Shown: positions 39,305-49,927, counted from the stretch's first letter. The stretch is 64,000 nt of DNA from Deltaproteobacteria bacterium (GCA_029261835.1 JAJDAO010000050.1:186001-250000); one strand, 5' to 3'. Numbers and translations: made by a program. Notes: generated by a model from the letters alone, not told the origin.

Positions 39305-40498
39305 ATGGCGATGGAGCTCAACGAGATCTTGAAGGTCGCCATCAAGGGTGGTGCCTCGGACATCCACCTGAAGTCCGGCCTGCCTCCGATGTTTCGCGTG
39401 GACGGAGCCCTGGTGCCGCTCAAGAACGGCGAGCGCATCATGCCCGACGAGATCAAGAGCATGGCCTTCGCCATCATGAACCCGGTGCAGAAGGCGCGTT
39501 TCGAGGAGAACCGTGAAGCGGATCTCGCTTACGGCATTCCCGGCCTTGGCCGTTTTCGTGTCAACTGCTTTCAGCAGCGCGGCAGCATCGGCATCGTCTT
39601 TCGTGTGATTCCATTCGGTGTCAAGACTGTCGAGCAGCTCCATCTGCCCAAGGTGTGCGCGCGCATCGCCCAGGAGCACCGCGGTCTCGTCCTCGTCACG
39701 GGGACGACCGGGTCCGGCAAGTCCACGACACTCGCGGCCATGATCGAGCAGATCAACTCGGAGCGGACCTGCCACATCATGACGATCGAGGACCCGATCG
39801 AGTTCCTGATTCGCGATCGCCGCTCCATCGTGAACCAGCGCGAGATCGGTGTCGACACCCACAGTTTTTCCAACGCTCTGCGTGCCGCCCTGCGGCAGGA
39901 TCCCGACGTGATTCTGGTCGGTGAGATGCGTGACTTCGAGACGATCGAGACCGCCCTCACCGCGGCCGAGACCGGTCACCTCGTGATGAGCACGCTCCAC
40001 ACATTGGACGCCACCGAGACCATCAACCGCATCATCTCCGTCTTTCCGCCCTACCAGCAGAAGCAGGTTCGCCTCCAGCTCTCGATGATCCTCAAATCCG
40101 TGATCTCGCAACGACTCGTCCCCAGGGCGGATGGCAAGGGTCGCGTGCCCGCGCTGGAGGTATTGGTCTCGACGGCACTGACGCGCGAGCTCATCGGCGA
40201 CAAGGACCGCACCAAGGAGCTCCCGGACGCCATCTCCAAGGGCTTCACCACCTACGGCATGCAGACCTTCGATCAGTCGCTGATGCAGTTGGTCAAGCAG
40301 GATCTCGTGACCTACGAGGAAGCGCTCAAGAACGTGTCCAATCCCGACGACTTCGCTCTGCGCTTCCGCGGCATTGCCTCCACCTCCGACTCCAGCTGGA
40401 GCGATTTCGCCGGCGATGGGGAAGAAGAGAAGCCGGAAGTCGACGACATCGACGCGGCACTGGCCGGCGGCGACGACTTCAACATCGACCGCTTCTGA
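39305..40498 (+). CDS. pilT: Twitching-motility ATPase PilT
   Basis: GASDIHLKSGLPPMFRVDG; TGTTGSGKSTTLAAMI; IEDPIEFL; LVGEMRDFETIETALTAAETGHLVMSTLHT. Confidence 0.97.
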   Translation: MAMELNEILKVAIKGGASDIHLKSGLPPMFRVDGALVPLKNGERIMPDEIKSMAFAIMNPVQKARFEENREADLAYGIPGLGRFRVNCFQQRGSIGIVFRVIPFGVKTVEQLHLPKVCARIAQEHRGLVLVTGTTGSGKSTTLAAMIEQINSERTCHIMTIEDPIEFLIRDRRSIVNQREIGVDTHSFSNALRAALRQDPDVILVGEMRDFETIETALTAAETGHLVMSTLHTLDATETINRIISVFPPYQQKQVRLQLSMILKSVISQRLVPRADGKGRVPALEVLVSTALTRELIGDKDRTKELPDAISKGFTTYGMQTFDQSLMQLVKQDLVTYEEALKNVSNPDDFALRFRGIASTSDSSWSDFAGDGEEEKPEVDDIDAALAGGDDFNIDRF

Positions 40499-40610
40499 CG
40501 CTCAGCCGCCGACTCGTTGATGTAGCGCCACCTGGCGCCTTCCACGCGTCGGCGCGACGAAGCTGCGCCGGTTTGCGGCCCGTCTTGCGCGCAATCCTTG
40601 CCGACCCCGC

Positions 40611-40641
40611 GTGTCCTGTCCCCAAGAAGTAACAGGACACT
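40611..40641. repeat. Palindromic element copy B (GTGTCCTGT-loop-ACAGGACAC)
   Basis: 9-bp arms around a 12-nt loop, downstream of pilT; coordinates accurate to about 1-2 nt. Confidence 0.6.
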
Positions 40642-40722
40642 CGGCTCGACCCGCCTCGCTGGCCGAGTCCGAGCTAAGCTGGCTCCGCTTGATGAACCAG
40701 CGGATCGCTGAGGGGAGGTGGG

Positions 40723-41517
40723 ATGAGGCGCTTTGATGGCAAGGTGGCAATCGTCACCGGGGCGGCTTCGGGCATCGGTGCGGCGACCCTGCGCCGTCTG
40801 GCCAGCGAGGGAGCAGCCGTGGTGGTCGGCGATATTCAGGATGAGGCGGGTGAGGCGATCGCACAGGAGATCGGAGCAGGCGGTGGTGAGGCCTCCTTTC
40901 GCCACTGTGACGTCGCCGATCTCTCACAGGTGGAGGCTCTGGTCGAGCATGCGGTCTCGCGCTACGGCGGCCTCGATATCATGCACAACAACGCCGCATG
41001 GACCGGTGGCGGCTGGGTGGCGGACCTCGATCCGGAGGTCTGGCAGCGCAGCATCCAGGTGATGTTGACAAGTGTCTTCTACGGCTGCCGTGCCGCGCTT
41101 CCGGCCATGCTCGAGCGCGGCGGTGGCAGCATCGTCAACACCGCATCGATCGAGGCCTTCGGCGGCGAGATGCTGGCGTCTCCCTATTCGACCGCCAAAG
41201 CGGGCGTAGTAAACTTCACGCGCAACGTGGCCATCGAGTACGGGCGCAAGGGGATTCGGGCGAATTCGATTTGCCCGGGGATCGTCGAGACCCCGATGTA
41301 TCACCAGATGGAAACATTCGCCAAGCACTCACGGGAGGATATGGAGCAGTTGTCCGCACTCGGCCGTCTGCTCCAGCCGGACGAAATCGCAGCCGTCGTT
41401 GCCTTTCTGTGCAGTGAGGACGCCTCGGGAATCACCGGTGCGGCGCTGGTGGTCGACGGCGGAACCACCGCCTTCGTCAATCTCGGCGGACACTCACCCT
41501 ATTCGGGTTCGAGCTAG
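40723..41517 (+). CDS. SDR-family oxidoreductase
   Basis: VTGAASGIGAATLRRLA; YSTAKAGVVNFTRNVA; GAALVVDGGTT. Confidence 0.92.
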   Translation: MRRFDGKVAIVTGAASGIGAATLRRLASEGAAVVVGDIQDEAGEAIAQEIGAGGGEASFRHCDVADLSQVEALVEHAVSRYGGLDIMHNNAAWTGGGWVADLDPEVWQRSIQVMLTSVFYGCRAALPAMLERGGGSIVNTASIEAFGGEMLASPYSTAKAGVVNFTRNVAIEYGRKGIRANSICPGIVETPMYHQMETFAKHSREDMEQLSALGRLLQPDEIAAVVAFLCSEDASGITGAALVVDGGTTAFVNLGGHSPYSGSS

Positions 41518-41601
41518 AGCTCGCCCCTGCTGGTGCTCCTGCGGTCCGGTATATTCCGGCCCCCACGAAACCCCGACCCGAGCTACCAGGGAGGCCAGAC
41601 A

Positions 41602-44241
41602 ATGCCGCGGGCGGCACCCGAAATCCGTGAGGAGTTCTTGCGCTTCTTCGAGCGGCGCGGCCACCGTCTGGTGAAGAGCGCATCGCTGATTCCCGATGCC
41701 GACCCCACCCTGATGTTCGTGAATGCAGGCATGGTGCCGTTCAAGCGGACTCTCCTCGGCGAGGAGGTTCGGGACTACGCACGCGCGGTCTCGTCTCAGA
41801 AGTGCATGCGCGTGTCGGGCAAGCACAACGATCTGGAGAACGTCGGCCGTACACCGCGCCACCACACCTTCTTCGAGATGCTCGGCAACTTCTCCTTTGG
41901 CGACTATTTCAAGCAGGAGGCGGTCGAGTTCGCCTGGGAGCTGCTGACGCAGCGGATCGGATTCGATGAGAGCAGGTTGGCGGTTTCGGTCTTTCGCGAA
42001 GACGACGAGGCGCACGAGATTTGGCGCGAGAGTGTCGGCTTACCCGAGAGCAGGATCTATCGCCTGGACGAGGATGAGAACTTCTGGTCCATGGGCGATA
42101 CCGGTCCCTGCGGACCCTGCTCGGAGATCCACGTTGACTTCGGCGAGAACGGCGACTGTGCGAGCAAGCGCTGCGATCCCTCCTGCGACTGCGGTCGTTG
42201 GCTCGAGATCTGGAATCTGGTCTTCATGCAATTCGATCGGGACGCCTCGGGTGAGATGACGCCGTTGCCCAAGCCGTCGATCGACACGGGTGGGGGCCTG
42301 GAGCGCTGGGCTGCGGTGCTGCAAGGGGTTCGCAGCAACTACGAGACCGATCTCTTCGTGCCGATTCTCGCTCGAGCGCAGGAAATATCCGGTGTGACGC
42401 TGGGAGAAGATCCGGAGAAGGACGTATCGCTGAGGGTCGTCGCCGATCACGTACGCTCATTGTCCTTCTTGATCGGCGATGGTGTGTTGCCGTCCAATGC
42501 CGGCCGTGGCTACGTGTTGCGCAGGATTCTCCGTAGAGCCTCGCGCCACGGCGTGTTGCTCGGCGTGGAGGAGCCCTTTCTGCACGAGGTCGCGAATACG
42601 GTCATCGACCAACTCGGTGATGTCTACCCCGAGCTGATCGAGCGCCGCGCCTTCATCACTGATCGCATCCGTCGGGACGAAGAGCGCTTTCTCGTTACGC
42701 TCTCTCGAGGGCTCACGCTGCTCGAGGGAGAGATCCAAGATGCCAAGGCACGGGGTGACTCCGAGCTGGCGGGTGAGACGGTCTTCAAGCTCTATGACAC
42801 CTACGGATTTCCCGTGGACCTGACCGCCGACATCTTGCTCTCCCACAAGATGCAGGTTGACCGATCCGGCTTCGATTCCGCCATGCAGCAGCAGCGGCAG
42901 CGAGCCAGGGCCGCTTGGGCGGGCAGTGGAGACGAGGGGGTCGCCGAGGTCTACAGCCGTATCGCGGCAGATACGACCACCGTGTTTCGCGGCTACGACG
43001 CCACCGAGGGGCAGGCGCGGCTGGCGGCTCTGCTGGTCGACGGGCGACCGGTTGATGTCGCTCGCCGAGGTCAGAAGGTGGAGTTGATCTTCGACGAGAC
43101 GCCCTTCTACGCCGAGAGCGGTGGTCAGCTCGGAGACCGTGGTGTGGTGATCGCCGTTGATGGGCGCGTCGAGATCACGGATACGCAGAAGCCTGTGGAG
43201 GGGCTCTTCGTTCATATCGGCGAGGTCATTGAAGGTGAGATCCACGTTGACACTGAGGCAACGCTTCAGGTCGACTCGGAGTCGCGTCGCGCGACGGTGC
43301 GCAACCATTCGGGAACCCATCTCCTGCACGCGGCCCTGCGGGAGGTCCTGGGACCCCAGTCTATGCAGAAGGGTTCGCTGGTGGGCCCCAGCCGCCTGCG
43401 CTTCGACTTCACTCACGACACGCCGCTGAGCGACGATGAGCTGGCCCGCATCGAGGACCGCGCGAATGAGTGGATCGAGGCCAATCTGCCCGCCACCGTC
43501 CGCGTCATGCCCTACGACGAGGCGGTGGCGAGTGGTGCCACCGCGATCTTCGATGAGAAGTACGGCGACGAAGTGCGCGTCATCTCATTCGGTGAGTGCA
43601 GCACCGAGCTCTGCGGCGGAACGCACGCTCGGGCGACCGGGGACATCGGGCTGCTCAAGTTGATCTCCGAGACCGGCATCGCCGCCGGTGTGCGCCGCAT
43701 CGAGGCACTGACCGGCATGAGTGCGCTGCGGGAGATTCGCCGCCAAGAGAGGATTACTCGGGATACGGCTGGCTTGTTGAAAGTGCCGGTGGCTGAGCTG
43801 CCGTCGAGAGTCGAAAAGCTGCTGGCCGAGCGGCGTGATCTCGAGCGGCAACTCGAAACGCTCAAGAGCGCGGAGCGTGGCTCAGCGGCGGGTGATCTGT
43901 TGGCTGGCGCACGGGAGATAGACGGCGCCCGGGCTCTCGGAGCTCGCGTCGACGGCGTCGATGCCAAGGCGATGCGGGGCATGGTGGATGATCTTCGCAA
44001 CCGGCTCGGGAGCAGCGTTGTGATGTTGGCGGCCGAGCGCGCGGGAAAGGTGGTGCTCGCCATCGGCGTGACGAAGGATCTGATCAGTCGCTACAAGGCC
44101 GGTGAGCTGATCGCTCAGGTGGCGGCGGTCGTGGGTGGCGGCGGCGGTGGGCGAGCCGATTTCGCTCAGGCCGGCGGCCGAGATGCCACACAGATCGACG
44201 CCGCCATAGAGAAGTTCCACGAACTGGTGAGCGCCGGCTGA
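41602..44241 (+). CDS. alaS: Alanyl-tRNA synthetase
   Basis: EEFLRFFERRGHRLVKSASLIPDADPTLMFVNAGMVPFK; CSTELCGGTHARATGDIG. Confidence 0.98.
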   Translation: MPRAAPEIREEFLRFFERRGHRLVKSASLIPDADPTLMFVNAGMVPFKRTLLGEEVRDYARAVSSQKCMRVSGKHNDLENVGRTPRHHTFFEMLGNFSFGDYFKQEAVEFAWELLTQRIGFDESRLAVSVFREDDEAHEIWRESVGLPESRIYRLDEDENFWSMGDTGPCGPCSEIHVDFGENGDCASKRCDPSCDCGRWLEIWNLVFMQFDRDASGEMTPLPKPSIDTGGGLERWAAVLQGVRSNYETDLFVPILARAQEISGVTLGEDPEKDVSLRVVADHVRSLSFLIGDGVLPSNAGRGYVLRRILRRASRHGVLLGVEEPFLHEVANTVIDQLGDVYPELIERRAFITDRIRRDEERFLVTLSRGLTLLEGEIQDAKARGDSELAGETVFKLYDTYGFPVDLTADILLSHKMQVDRSGFDSAMQQQRQRARAAWAGSGDEGVAEVYSRIAADTTTVFRGYDATEGQARLAALLVDGRPVDVARRGQKVELIFDETPFYAESGGQLGDRGVVIAVDGRVEITDTQKPVEGLFVHIGEVIEGEIHVDTEATLQVDSESRRATVRNHSGTHLLHAALREVLGPQSMQKGSLVGPSRLRFDFTHDTPLSDDELARIEDRANEWIEANLPATVRVMPYDEAVASGATAIFDEKYGDEVRVISFGECSTELCGGTHARATGDIGLLKLISETGIAAGVRRIEALTGMSALREIRRQERITRDTAGLLKVPVAELPSRVEKLLAERRDLERQLETLKSAERGSAAGDLLAGAREIDGARALGARVDGVDAKAMRGMVDDLRNRLGSSVVMLAAERAGKVVLAIGVTKDLISRYKAGELIAQVAAVVGGGGGGRADFAQAGGRDATQIDAAIEKFHELVSAG

Positions 44242-44261
44242 CCGCTGCGGGGTGAGTTCCT

Positions 44262-46286
44262 ATGGCGCCGGGCTACGTCGTCAATCCCTACATGACGAAG
44301 CGTCGAGCGACGCGTGAGGTCAGGGTCGGAGATGTGGGTGTCGGTGGGGACAATCCCATCCGCATCCAGTCCATGACCAACACCGACACGATGGACACGT
44401 GCGCGACGGTCGATCAGATCGAATGCCTGGTGGCGGCGGGCTGCGAAATCGCTCGCGTGACCGCTCCGTCGATGCGAGACGCCGAGAACCTGCGCGAGAT
44501 CAAGGCGGCGCTGCAGCGCCGGGGCGTTCGGGTGCCGCTCGTTGCCGACATTCACTTCACCCCCAACGCGGCGATGATCGCGGCCGAGTGCGTCGAGAAG
44601 GTTCGGATCAACCCGGGCAACTACGCAGACAAGAAGAAGTTCAAGGTCAGAGACTACAGCGAGAGCGAGTATCGCCTCGAACTCGAGCGGGTGGCGGAGC
44701 GGTTTAGGCCACTGGTGCGGCGATGTCGTGAGAACGGTGTGGCGATGCGCATCGGCACCAATCACGGTTCACTGTCAGATCGCATCATGAATCGCCACGG
44801 CGACTCGCCGAGCGGCATGGTGGAGAGCGCCCTCGAGTTCCTCGCGGTATGCGAAGATGAGGGTTACGCCGATGTGATCTTCAGCATGAAATCTTCGAAT
44901 ACTCACGTGGCGATCCAAGCCTACCGGCTTCTGGCAGCTCGACTGGAAGAGCGCTCGCCGGGACTGCCGAGCTACCCGCTGCACCTGGGTGTGACGGAGG
45001 CTGGTGATGCGCTGGATGGCCGTATCAAGAGCGCCATCGGAATCGGGTCTCTGCTCGAGGACGGGATCGGAGACACGATTCGAGTGTCGCTGACTGAGAA
45101 TCCGGTCGAGGAGCTGCCCGTGGCCCGTCTACTCGCCCGACGCAGCGAGCTTCGCTGGCTCGAGGATCGCTCGGCAAGTCCGATCGCATCGACTCCGGAC
45201 TCAGCCCCTGTGCCAGATGAGTACGCGCGTCGCAGGACGCACGCACTCGAGATGTCGGGCTTCGATATCGGCGGCGCCGAGCCCATTCGAGTGGAACTCG
45301 AGATGGCGCTGCCCGCGACTCCGCCAGAGGGGATGGCGTCGTCGCTCGCAGCCTCACTCGCGCGTTTTAGCGACATTCGCTGCGAGGGACTCCTCGTCGG
45401 CATTGTCGACGAGGCGGGTTGCTCGGGGTTTCCGGCCTTCGCGAAGGCTCTTGCAGAGGCTGGGGTCGGCGTCCCGTGCGCAGTCCGGCTTCCGCCCGAG
45501 CTGGTGAGTGGAGGGCTGGCCGTGCCGTCGGAAGCGACGCGCGTGGTGATCCCCATCGATTCCGCGACTCCATTCGGAGCCATGCGTTCCGCAGCACTGG
45601 CGGTCTCGTCCGCGGGAGTCCCGCTCGAGTGGACGCTGCGGGCCGAGCGCGACGCGCTCGCCGAGCTGGTCGATCGCGCCTTGCTCGCGGTGGCGGATGT
45701 TCCTGCCATGCGGCTCGTGTTCTCAGTCGCTTGCGGTCGTGCGCTCGGAACGCATCGGTTGCTGGCCGCGTGTCTGGACGAGCGGGGTGTCGGCGATCTC
45801 CCGATCGTTCTTCGCTTCGCGCGGCGCTGCGAGGTGGATCTCCAGGCAACCCTGGTGGATGCCTCCATCGAGCTCGGTGCGCCGCTCTGCGATGGTATCG
45901 GCGATGCGCTGGGACTGGCCGGCTTTGGCGAACCGGGTGAGGCGGTGGACATCGCCTACCGCATCCTTCAGGGCGCACGCCTGCGAACGACCCGTACCGA
46001 ATACATCTCCTGTCCTTCCTGTGGTCGGACGCGCTTCGACCTCGAGGCGACGACCGCCCGCATCAAAGAGCGGACGGCGCACCTGAAGGGCGTGAAGATC
46101 GCCATCATGGGCTGCATCGTGAACGGTCCCGGCGAGATGGCGGATGCTGATTTCGGCTATGTGGGATCCGGCAACGGCATGGTCACGCTATATCGAGGCA
46201 AGCGGATCGTCGCCCGTGACATCCCGGAAGCCGACGCCCCCGATCGCCTGGTCGAACTCATCCGGGCTAGCGCGGATCCGGGCTAG
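44262..46286 (+). CDS. ispG: 4-hydroxy-3-methylbut-2-enyl diphosphate synthase, large type with insert domain
   Basis: IQSMTNTDTMDT; VADIHFTPNAAM; EYISCPSCGRTRFDLE; GCIVNGPGEMADADFGYVG; about 280-residue insert. Confidence 0.95.
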   Translation: MAPGYVVNPYMTKRRATREVRVGDVGVGGDNPIRIQSMTNTDTMDTCATVDQIECLVAAGCEIARVTAPSMRDAENLREIKAALQRRGVRVPLVADIHFTPNAAMIAAECVEKVRINPGNYADKKKFKVRDYSESEYRLELERVAERFRPLVRRCRENGVAMRIGTNHGSLSDRIMNRHGDSPSGMVESALEFLAVCEDEGYADVIFSMKSSNTHVAIQAYRLLAARLEERSPGLPSYPLHLGVTEAGDALDGRIKSAIGIGSLLEDGIGDTIRVSLTENPVEELPVARLLARRSELRWLEDRSASPIASTPDSAPVPDEYARRRTHALEMSGFDIGGAEPIRVELEMALPATPPEGMASSLAASLARFSDIRCEGLLVGIVDEAGCSGFPAFAKALAEAGVGVPCAVRLPPELVSGGLAVPSEATRVVIPIDSATPFGAMRSAALAVSSAGVPLEWTLRAERDALAELVDRALLAVADVPAMRLVFSVACGRALGTHRLLAACLDERGVGDLPIVLRFARRCEVDLQATLVDASIELGAPLCDGIGDALGLAGFGEPGEAVDIAYRILQGARLRTTRTEYISCPSCGRTRFDLEATTARIKERTAHLKGVKIAIMGCIVNGPGEMADADFGYVGSGNGMVTLYRGKRIVARDIPEADAPDRLVELIRASADPG

Positions 46287-46848
46287 GAGTCCGCGTCGCG
46301 GATTTCTGGCGCCAACGCCCCGGTGCGGCGACGCTTGGCAGCTCGTCGGCGTGGTCGTCGACGAATGATCGGACGACGTCGTATGCCTCCAGGCTCCTTG
46401 AACTCGCGACGACCGGGTGGTCTCGGCCGATGAGCCAGGTCGAGGCGAGCACGATCAGCATGCTGACCAAAGCCCCCTCGGCTGCGCCCAGCGCGGCGCC
46501 ACCCAGCCGGTCGGCCCAGTCGAGACCGGCGAAGCGCGCTCCGCGCCGCATCAACTTCGCAGCCAGGGAGAAGAGACCCACAGTCCCGATCGCGATTGCG
46601 GCTCCCATCAGCCAAGGGGCAGCCGCTGGTCCGATCTCACCTCCGGTTGTCCTCTGCAACCAGTCGGCCGCCGGGGCGGTGCCGTAGCGGGTTGCGAGGA
46701 CGGCGGCACCGAGGGCCGCGATGGAGAAGCCTTCGCGAATCAGGCCGATGTAGAGACCCCGGGCGACGGCGACCAGCAGCACGGCCAGCACGGCGCCGTC
46801 GAAGGGCGTGATGGGGATGCCTGTGCCCATGGCAGAACCTCCTGACAT
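46267..46848 (-). CDS. CvpA-family membrane protein
   Basis: ITPFDGAVLAVLLVAVARGLYIGLIREGFSIAAL; multiple TM. Confidence 0.75.
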   Translation of the reverse strand: MSGGSAMGTGIPITPFDGAVLAVLLVAVARGLYIGLIREGFSIAALGAAVLATRYGTAPAADWLQRTTGGEIGPAAAPWLMGAAIAIGTVGLFSLAAKLMRRGARFAGLDWADRLGGAALGAAEGALVSMLIVLASTWLIGRDHPVVASSRSLEAYDVVRSFVDDHADELPSVAAPGRWRQKSATRTPSPDPR

Positions 46849-46887
46849 CGCCGATGCGTGGTCTGGACCCGCTCTCGCGGGCCGTGC

Positions 46888-47637
46888 TCAGTCCACCGGA
46901 AGGTCGTCGGCCTCTGCCCCGCTGAGCAGTCGCACGTACATCTGTACGTCCTCTCGCTTCGGGTCTGCTTCGAGAACTTGATTCCAGTGGCCGAGGGCAT
47001 CCTTGGGCCGTCCCAAGGAGTAGTATGTGAGGCCGAGCTGGACGCGCGAATCCAACAGGGCGGGGTTTGCGCGCAGGACGCGCTTGAACTCCTGCGCCGC
47101 CTGATGGGGCAGCCCCGCCTCGCGCAAGGTGATTCCCAGGCGATGGCGGATGTCGTGAAAGTCTGGGCAGCGATCGAGTGCTTTGCGGTACGCCTCGATG
47201 GCCTCTCGGCGCTCACCCGCTTCCGCGTAGGCATCGCCCACCGCCGCCTGCAAGTTGGCGAGCTTGCCACGGGTCGTGGCGTCTAGCGAGCCCGGTGAGC
47301 CACGCGATACGGTGGAGGCTCGTTCGGCCAGCTCGCGCGAGCGATCGTAGTCGCCGTTTCGTTCGTAGATGGTGGCCAGCGCCAGCAGGGCTTCCGCGTA
47401 CGATGGATTCAGGCGAATCGCCTTGCGCAGACTCTCGGCGGCGGCGTTGAAGTCGCCCTTGCGATCGAAGAGCACGCCCACCATGTAGTGGATGTCCGCG
47501 AAGCTCTCGCGTGTCTTGAGCAGGGTGGAGAATGCTTCCAGTGCCGGGTTGACCTCTCCCCGCTCGAAATGGTCTCGACCGCGCGCGTAGGCCTCACGCT
47601 CGGCCACCGTCATTTGGACTGCCTGCGGCATGTTCAC
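46888..47637 (-). CDS. TPR-repeat protein
   Basis: AAESLRKAIRLNPSYAEALLALATIYERNGDYDRS-type TPR units. Confidence 0.85.
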   Translation of the reverse strand: MNMPQAVQMTVAEREAYARGRDHFERGEVNPALEAFSTLLKTRESFADIHYMVGVLFDRKGDFNAAAESLRKAIRLNPSYAEALLALATIYERNGDYDRSRELAERASTVSRGSPGSLDATTRGKLANLQAAVGDAYAEAGERREAIEAYRKALDRCPDFHDIRHRLGITLREAGLPHQAAQEFKRVLRANPALLDSRVQLGLTYYSLGRPKDALGHWNQVLEADPKREDVQMYVRLLSGAEADDLPVD

Positions 47638-47707
47638 TCCAGCTCGTTCTCGCCTCGATTCCTGGCGCCCGCTCGCCTCACGACACGCGCGGCACCTTTA
47701 CCGCGCT

Positions 47708-48505
47708 CTACTCGCCTGCCGCGATTCTCTCCGCTGCGCTGCTCGCGTGCCTCGACTCGCCGAAGTTCTCGACCACGACATGATACAGTCGAAGCGCCTC
47801 GTCCACTCGCTTCATGTTCTCGTACGCGACGCCCAGCTTGTAGAGAGCCTCGGCGTCCAAGCCCAAACCCGGATATTCGTCGATTACGCTGCGATAACGC
47901 GTAGCTGCAGACTGGTACTGACCACGCTTCAAATAGAAGTCGCCGATCTTCAACACGTTCGAGGCCAGGCGGGTGCGAAGCTTGTGGAGGATGATCTCCC
48001 CCTCGCGTGTCTCCGGCTCGTAGGGGAAGCGACTCCTCAGTGCCTCGAGGTACTTGAGGGCCTCACGGGTTGCCGTCTGGTCGCGATCGATCGACTTGAT
48101 CTGTTCGTAATGGCAGAGCGCCGAGCGGAGCGTCGTGTATGGGACGAGCGGACTCTGCGGGTGAAGGTCCCCGAAGTCACGATAGTAGGAGAGCGCCTCC
48201 TCGTAGCGTTCGTCGTCGAAGTACGCGTCGGCGATCTTGATCTGCGCTTCGACTTCGTATTCGCTGTAGGGGTAGTTGTCGACGATGGTCTGGAACGTCT
48301 CGATCGCCTTCGTGTAGTTGACCCAGCGCCACACGCCCAAGATCTTGCGACCCTCGAGCTGCCGGAGGCCCTTCGCATAGAGCTCGTCGGCCGGCGGTAC
48401 ATCCTCGAAGTCCGGGGTCTTCTTCGAGCACGCGGGGAGCGAAACCAAGCACGCGAGTATCCCTAGCGTGATGAACACACGTTCGATCACCGCCCCCCCC
48501 TCCAA
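47708..48505 (-). CDS. bamD: Outer-membrane assembly lipoprotein BamD
   Basis: Lipobox LPAC; PADELYAKGLRQLEGRK; YPYSEYEVEAQIKIADAYFDDERYEEA. Confidence 0.88.
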   Translation of the reverse strand: MEGGAVIERVFITLGILACLVSLPACSKKTPDFEDVPPADELYAKGLRQLEGRKILGVWRWVNYTKAIETFQTIVDNYPYSEYEVEAQIKIADAYFDDERYEEALSYYRDFGDLHPQSPLVPYTTLRSALCHYEQIKSIDRDQTATREALKYLEALRSRFPYEPETREGEIILHKLRTRLASNVLKIGDFYLKRGQYQSAATRYRSVIDEYPGLGLDAEALYKLGVAYENMKRVDEALRLYHVVVENFGESRHASSAAERIAAGE

Positions 48506-48661
48506 GACCGATTCGCAGCCTAACGGGCCGTCCTATCCGTGTCAATTTGCTAAGGTTTTCGCAACTTGCCCGGCCTGGAACACCGCTTGTGGTGCTACGG
48601 GTGGAACGAACGACGCGCGGGCAGCAGCTAACAACCGGTGCCAGGAGGAGAGCCAGCACAG

Positions 48662-48850
48662 ATGAATCTCGAAGCCGAAGGCAAGCTCAAGTTCGATCGG
48701 CGTTTGTACGGCCGCGACGGCTGGGTCTCGCAGGAGGAGCTGCGGGCGGAGTTGGAGCGACTGCCGAACGTGGCAGAGAAGGTCCGGCCGCCTGACGAGG
48801 GCGACCCGTCGCGGGCTCGGGAGTTCGAACCGCCGAGCGAGACTCGCTAG
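48662..48850 (+). CDS. Small hypothetical protein, 62 aa
   Basis: MNLEAEGKLKFDRRLYGRDGWVSQEELRAELERLPN; SD CCAGGAGGAGAG upstream. Confidence 0.6.
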   Translation: MNLEAEGKLKFDRRLYGRDGWVSQEELRAELERLPNVAEKVRPPDEGDPSRAREFEPPSETR

Positions 48851-48981
48851 CGACGTCCGAAGTGGTGCGGGGCCGCCTGGGCTCGACAAGCGGCCGCGCG
48901 CAGCGAGTTTCCTGCGGCTTGCGCGCCGTCGCCCGCGCCAACGCGATGGGCTCGGGAATCTAGTGGGAACGGAGTAGGAAG

Positions 48982-49617
48982 GTGATCAAGGAGAAGTACG
49001 GCCACCGACTCGACCAGTGGATTCGGACGATCTTCCCGTTCCTGTTCAAGCGGGAGGTCAACCCGAATCTGCTGACGGTTCTCGGTGCGATTGTTTGTCT
49101 GGCCGCAGCCATCGCCTTCGGGATGGGTCAGTTTCTGGCAGGCGGCCTGCTGCTCTGGCTCGGGGGGATGTTCGACCTGGTCGACGGTGTGGTGGCGAGA
49201 CACTTCGCTCGCTCGAGCGCCTTTGGAGCTTTCCTCGACTCGACTCTCGATCGCCTCGTCGACATGGCGGTTCTGATCGCGTTGGTGGTCCACTACGCGG
49301 GCGCGGGCGAGCGTGGTACGGCGTTGGTCGCGGGTGTCGTACTGATTTCCAGCGTTCTCACCTCCTACACCAAGGCGCGGGCCGAGGCACTGAAGCTGGA
49401 TTTGCCCGGAGGCATCGTCGAGCGCGGCGAGCGTGTCTTCTTGCTTGTGGCTGGAGCATTGTTTGGGCTGATGGTCCCCGTTCTCTGGCTGCTGGCCGTG
49501 GGGGCGACAGCGACGGTGGTTCAGAGGTTCGCGAGCGCTCGGCGCGGGATCGAAAGCCGGGAATTCGAGCGAGCGGCTCGCCCGGGCGGGGGGGAGCGAT
49601 TCGTCCATGGCGAATGA
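48982..49617 (+). CDS. CDP-alcohol phosphatidyltransferase
   Basis: FDLVDGVVARHFARSSAFGAFLDSTLDRLVD matches DGxxAR(8)GxxxDxxxD. Confidence 0.92.
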   Translation: MIKEKYGHRLDQWIRTIFPFLFKREVNPNLLTVLGAIVCLAAAIAFGMGQFLAGGLLLWLGGMFDLVDGVVARHFARSSAFGAFLDSTLDRLVDMAVLIALVVHYAGAGERGTALVAGVVLISSVLTSYTKARAEALKLDLPGGIVERGERVFLLVAGALFGLMVPVLWLLAVGATATVVQRFASARRGIESREFERAARPGGGERFVHGE

Positions 49618-49924
49618 CGAAACCCGCAGTGACTCGGCGGCTCCGCCAGGGGCGGAGTCATCGCAGAGCGTTCGACTACCGGCGATCGATTTCTCGACCT
49701 TCGTTCTCTCCCTCTCGACCACCGCGCTCTACCAGATGGGTCTCGTGCCCGACCCTGTTTCCGGTCAGAAGGTCGAGCCCGACGCGCTGGTTGTCCGACA
49801 GACCATCGACACCCTCGAGATGCTTCGCGTAAAGACTCGTGGGAACCTCGAACCCGATGAGGAGAGCCTCTTCGACAGCCTGCTCTGCGAGCTCCGTCTG
49901 CGCTTCGTGGAGCTCGGGAAGTGA
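49607..49924 (+). CDS. DUF1844-type protein
   Basis: DFSTFVLSLSTTALYQMGLVPDP...QTIDTLEMLRVKTRGNL. Confidence 0.8.
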   Translation: MANDETRSDSAAPPGAESSQSVRLPAIDFSTFVLSLSTTALYQMGLVPDPVSGQKVEPDALVVRQTIDTLEMLRVKTRGNLEPDEESLFDSLLCELRLRFVELGK

Positions 49925-49927
49925 GGC

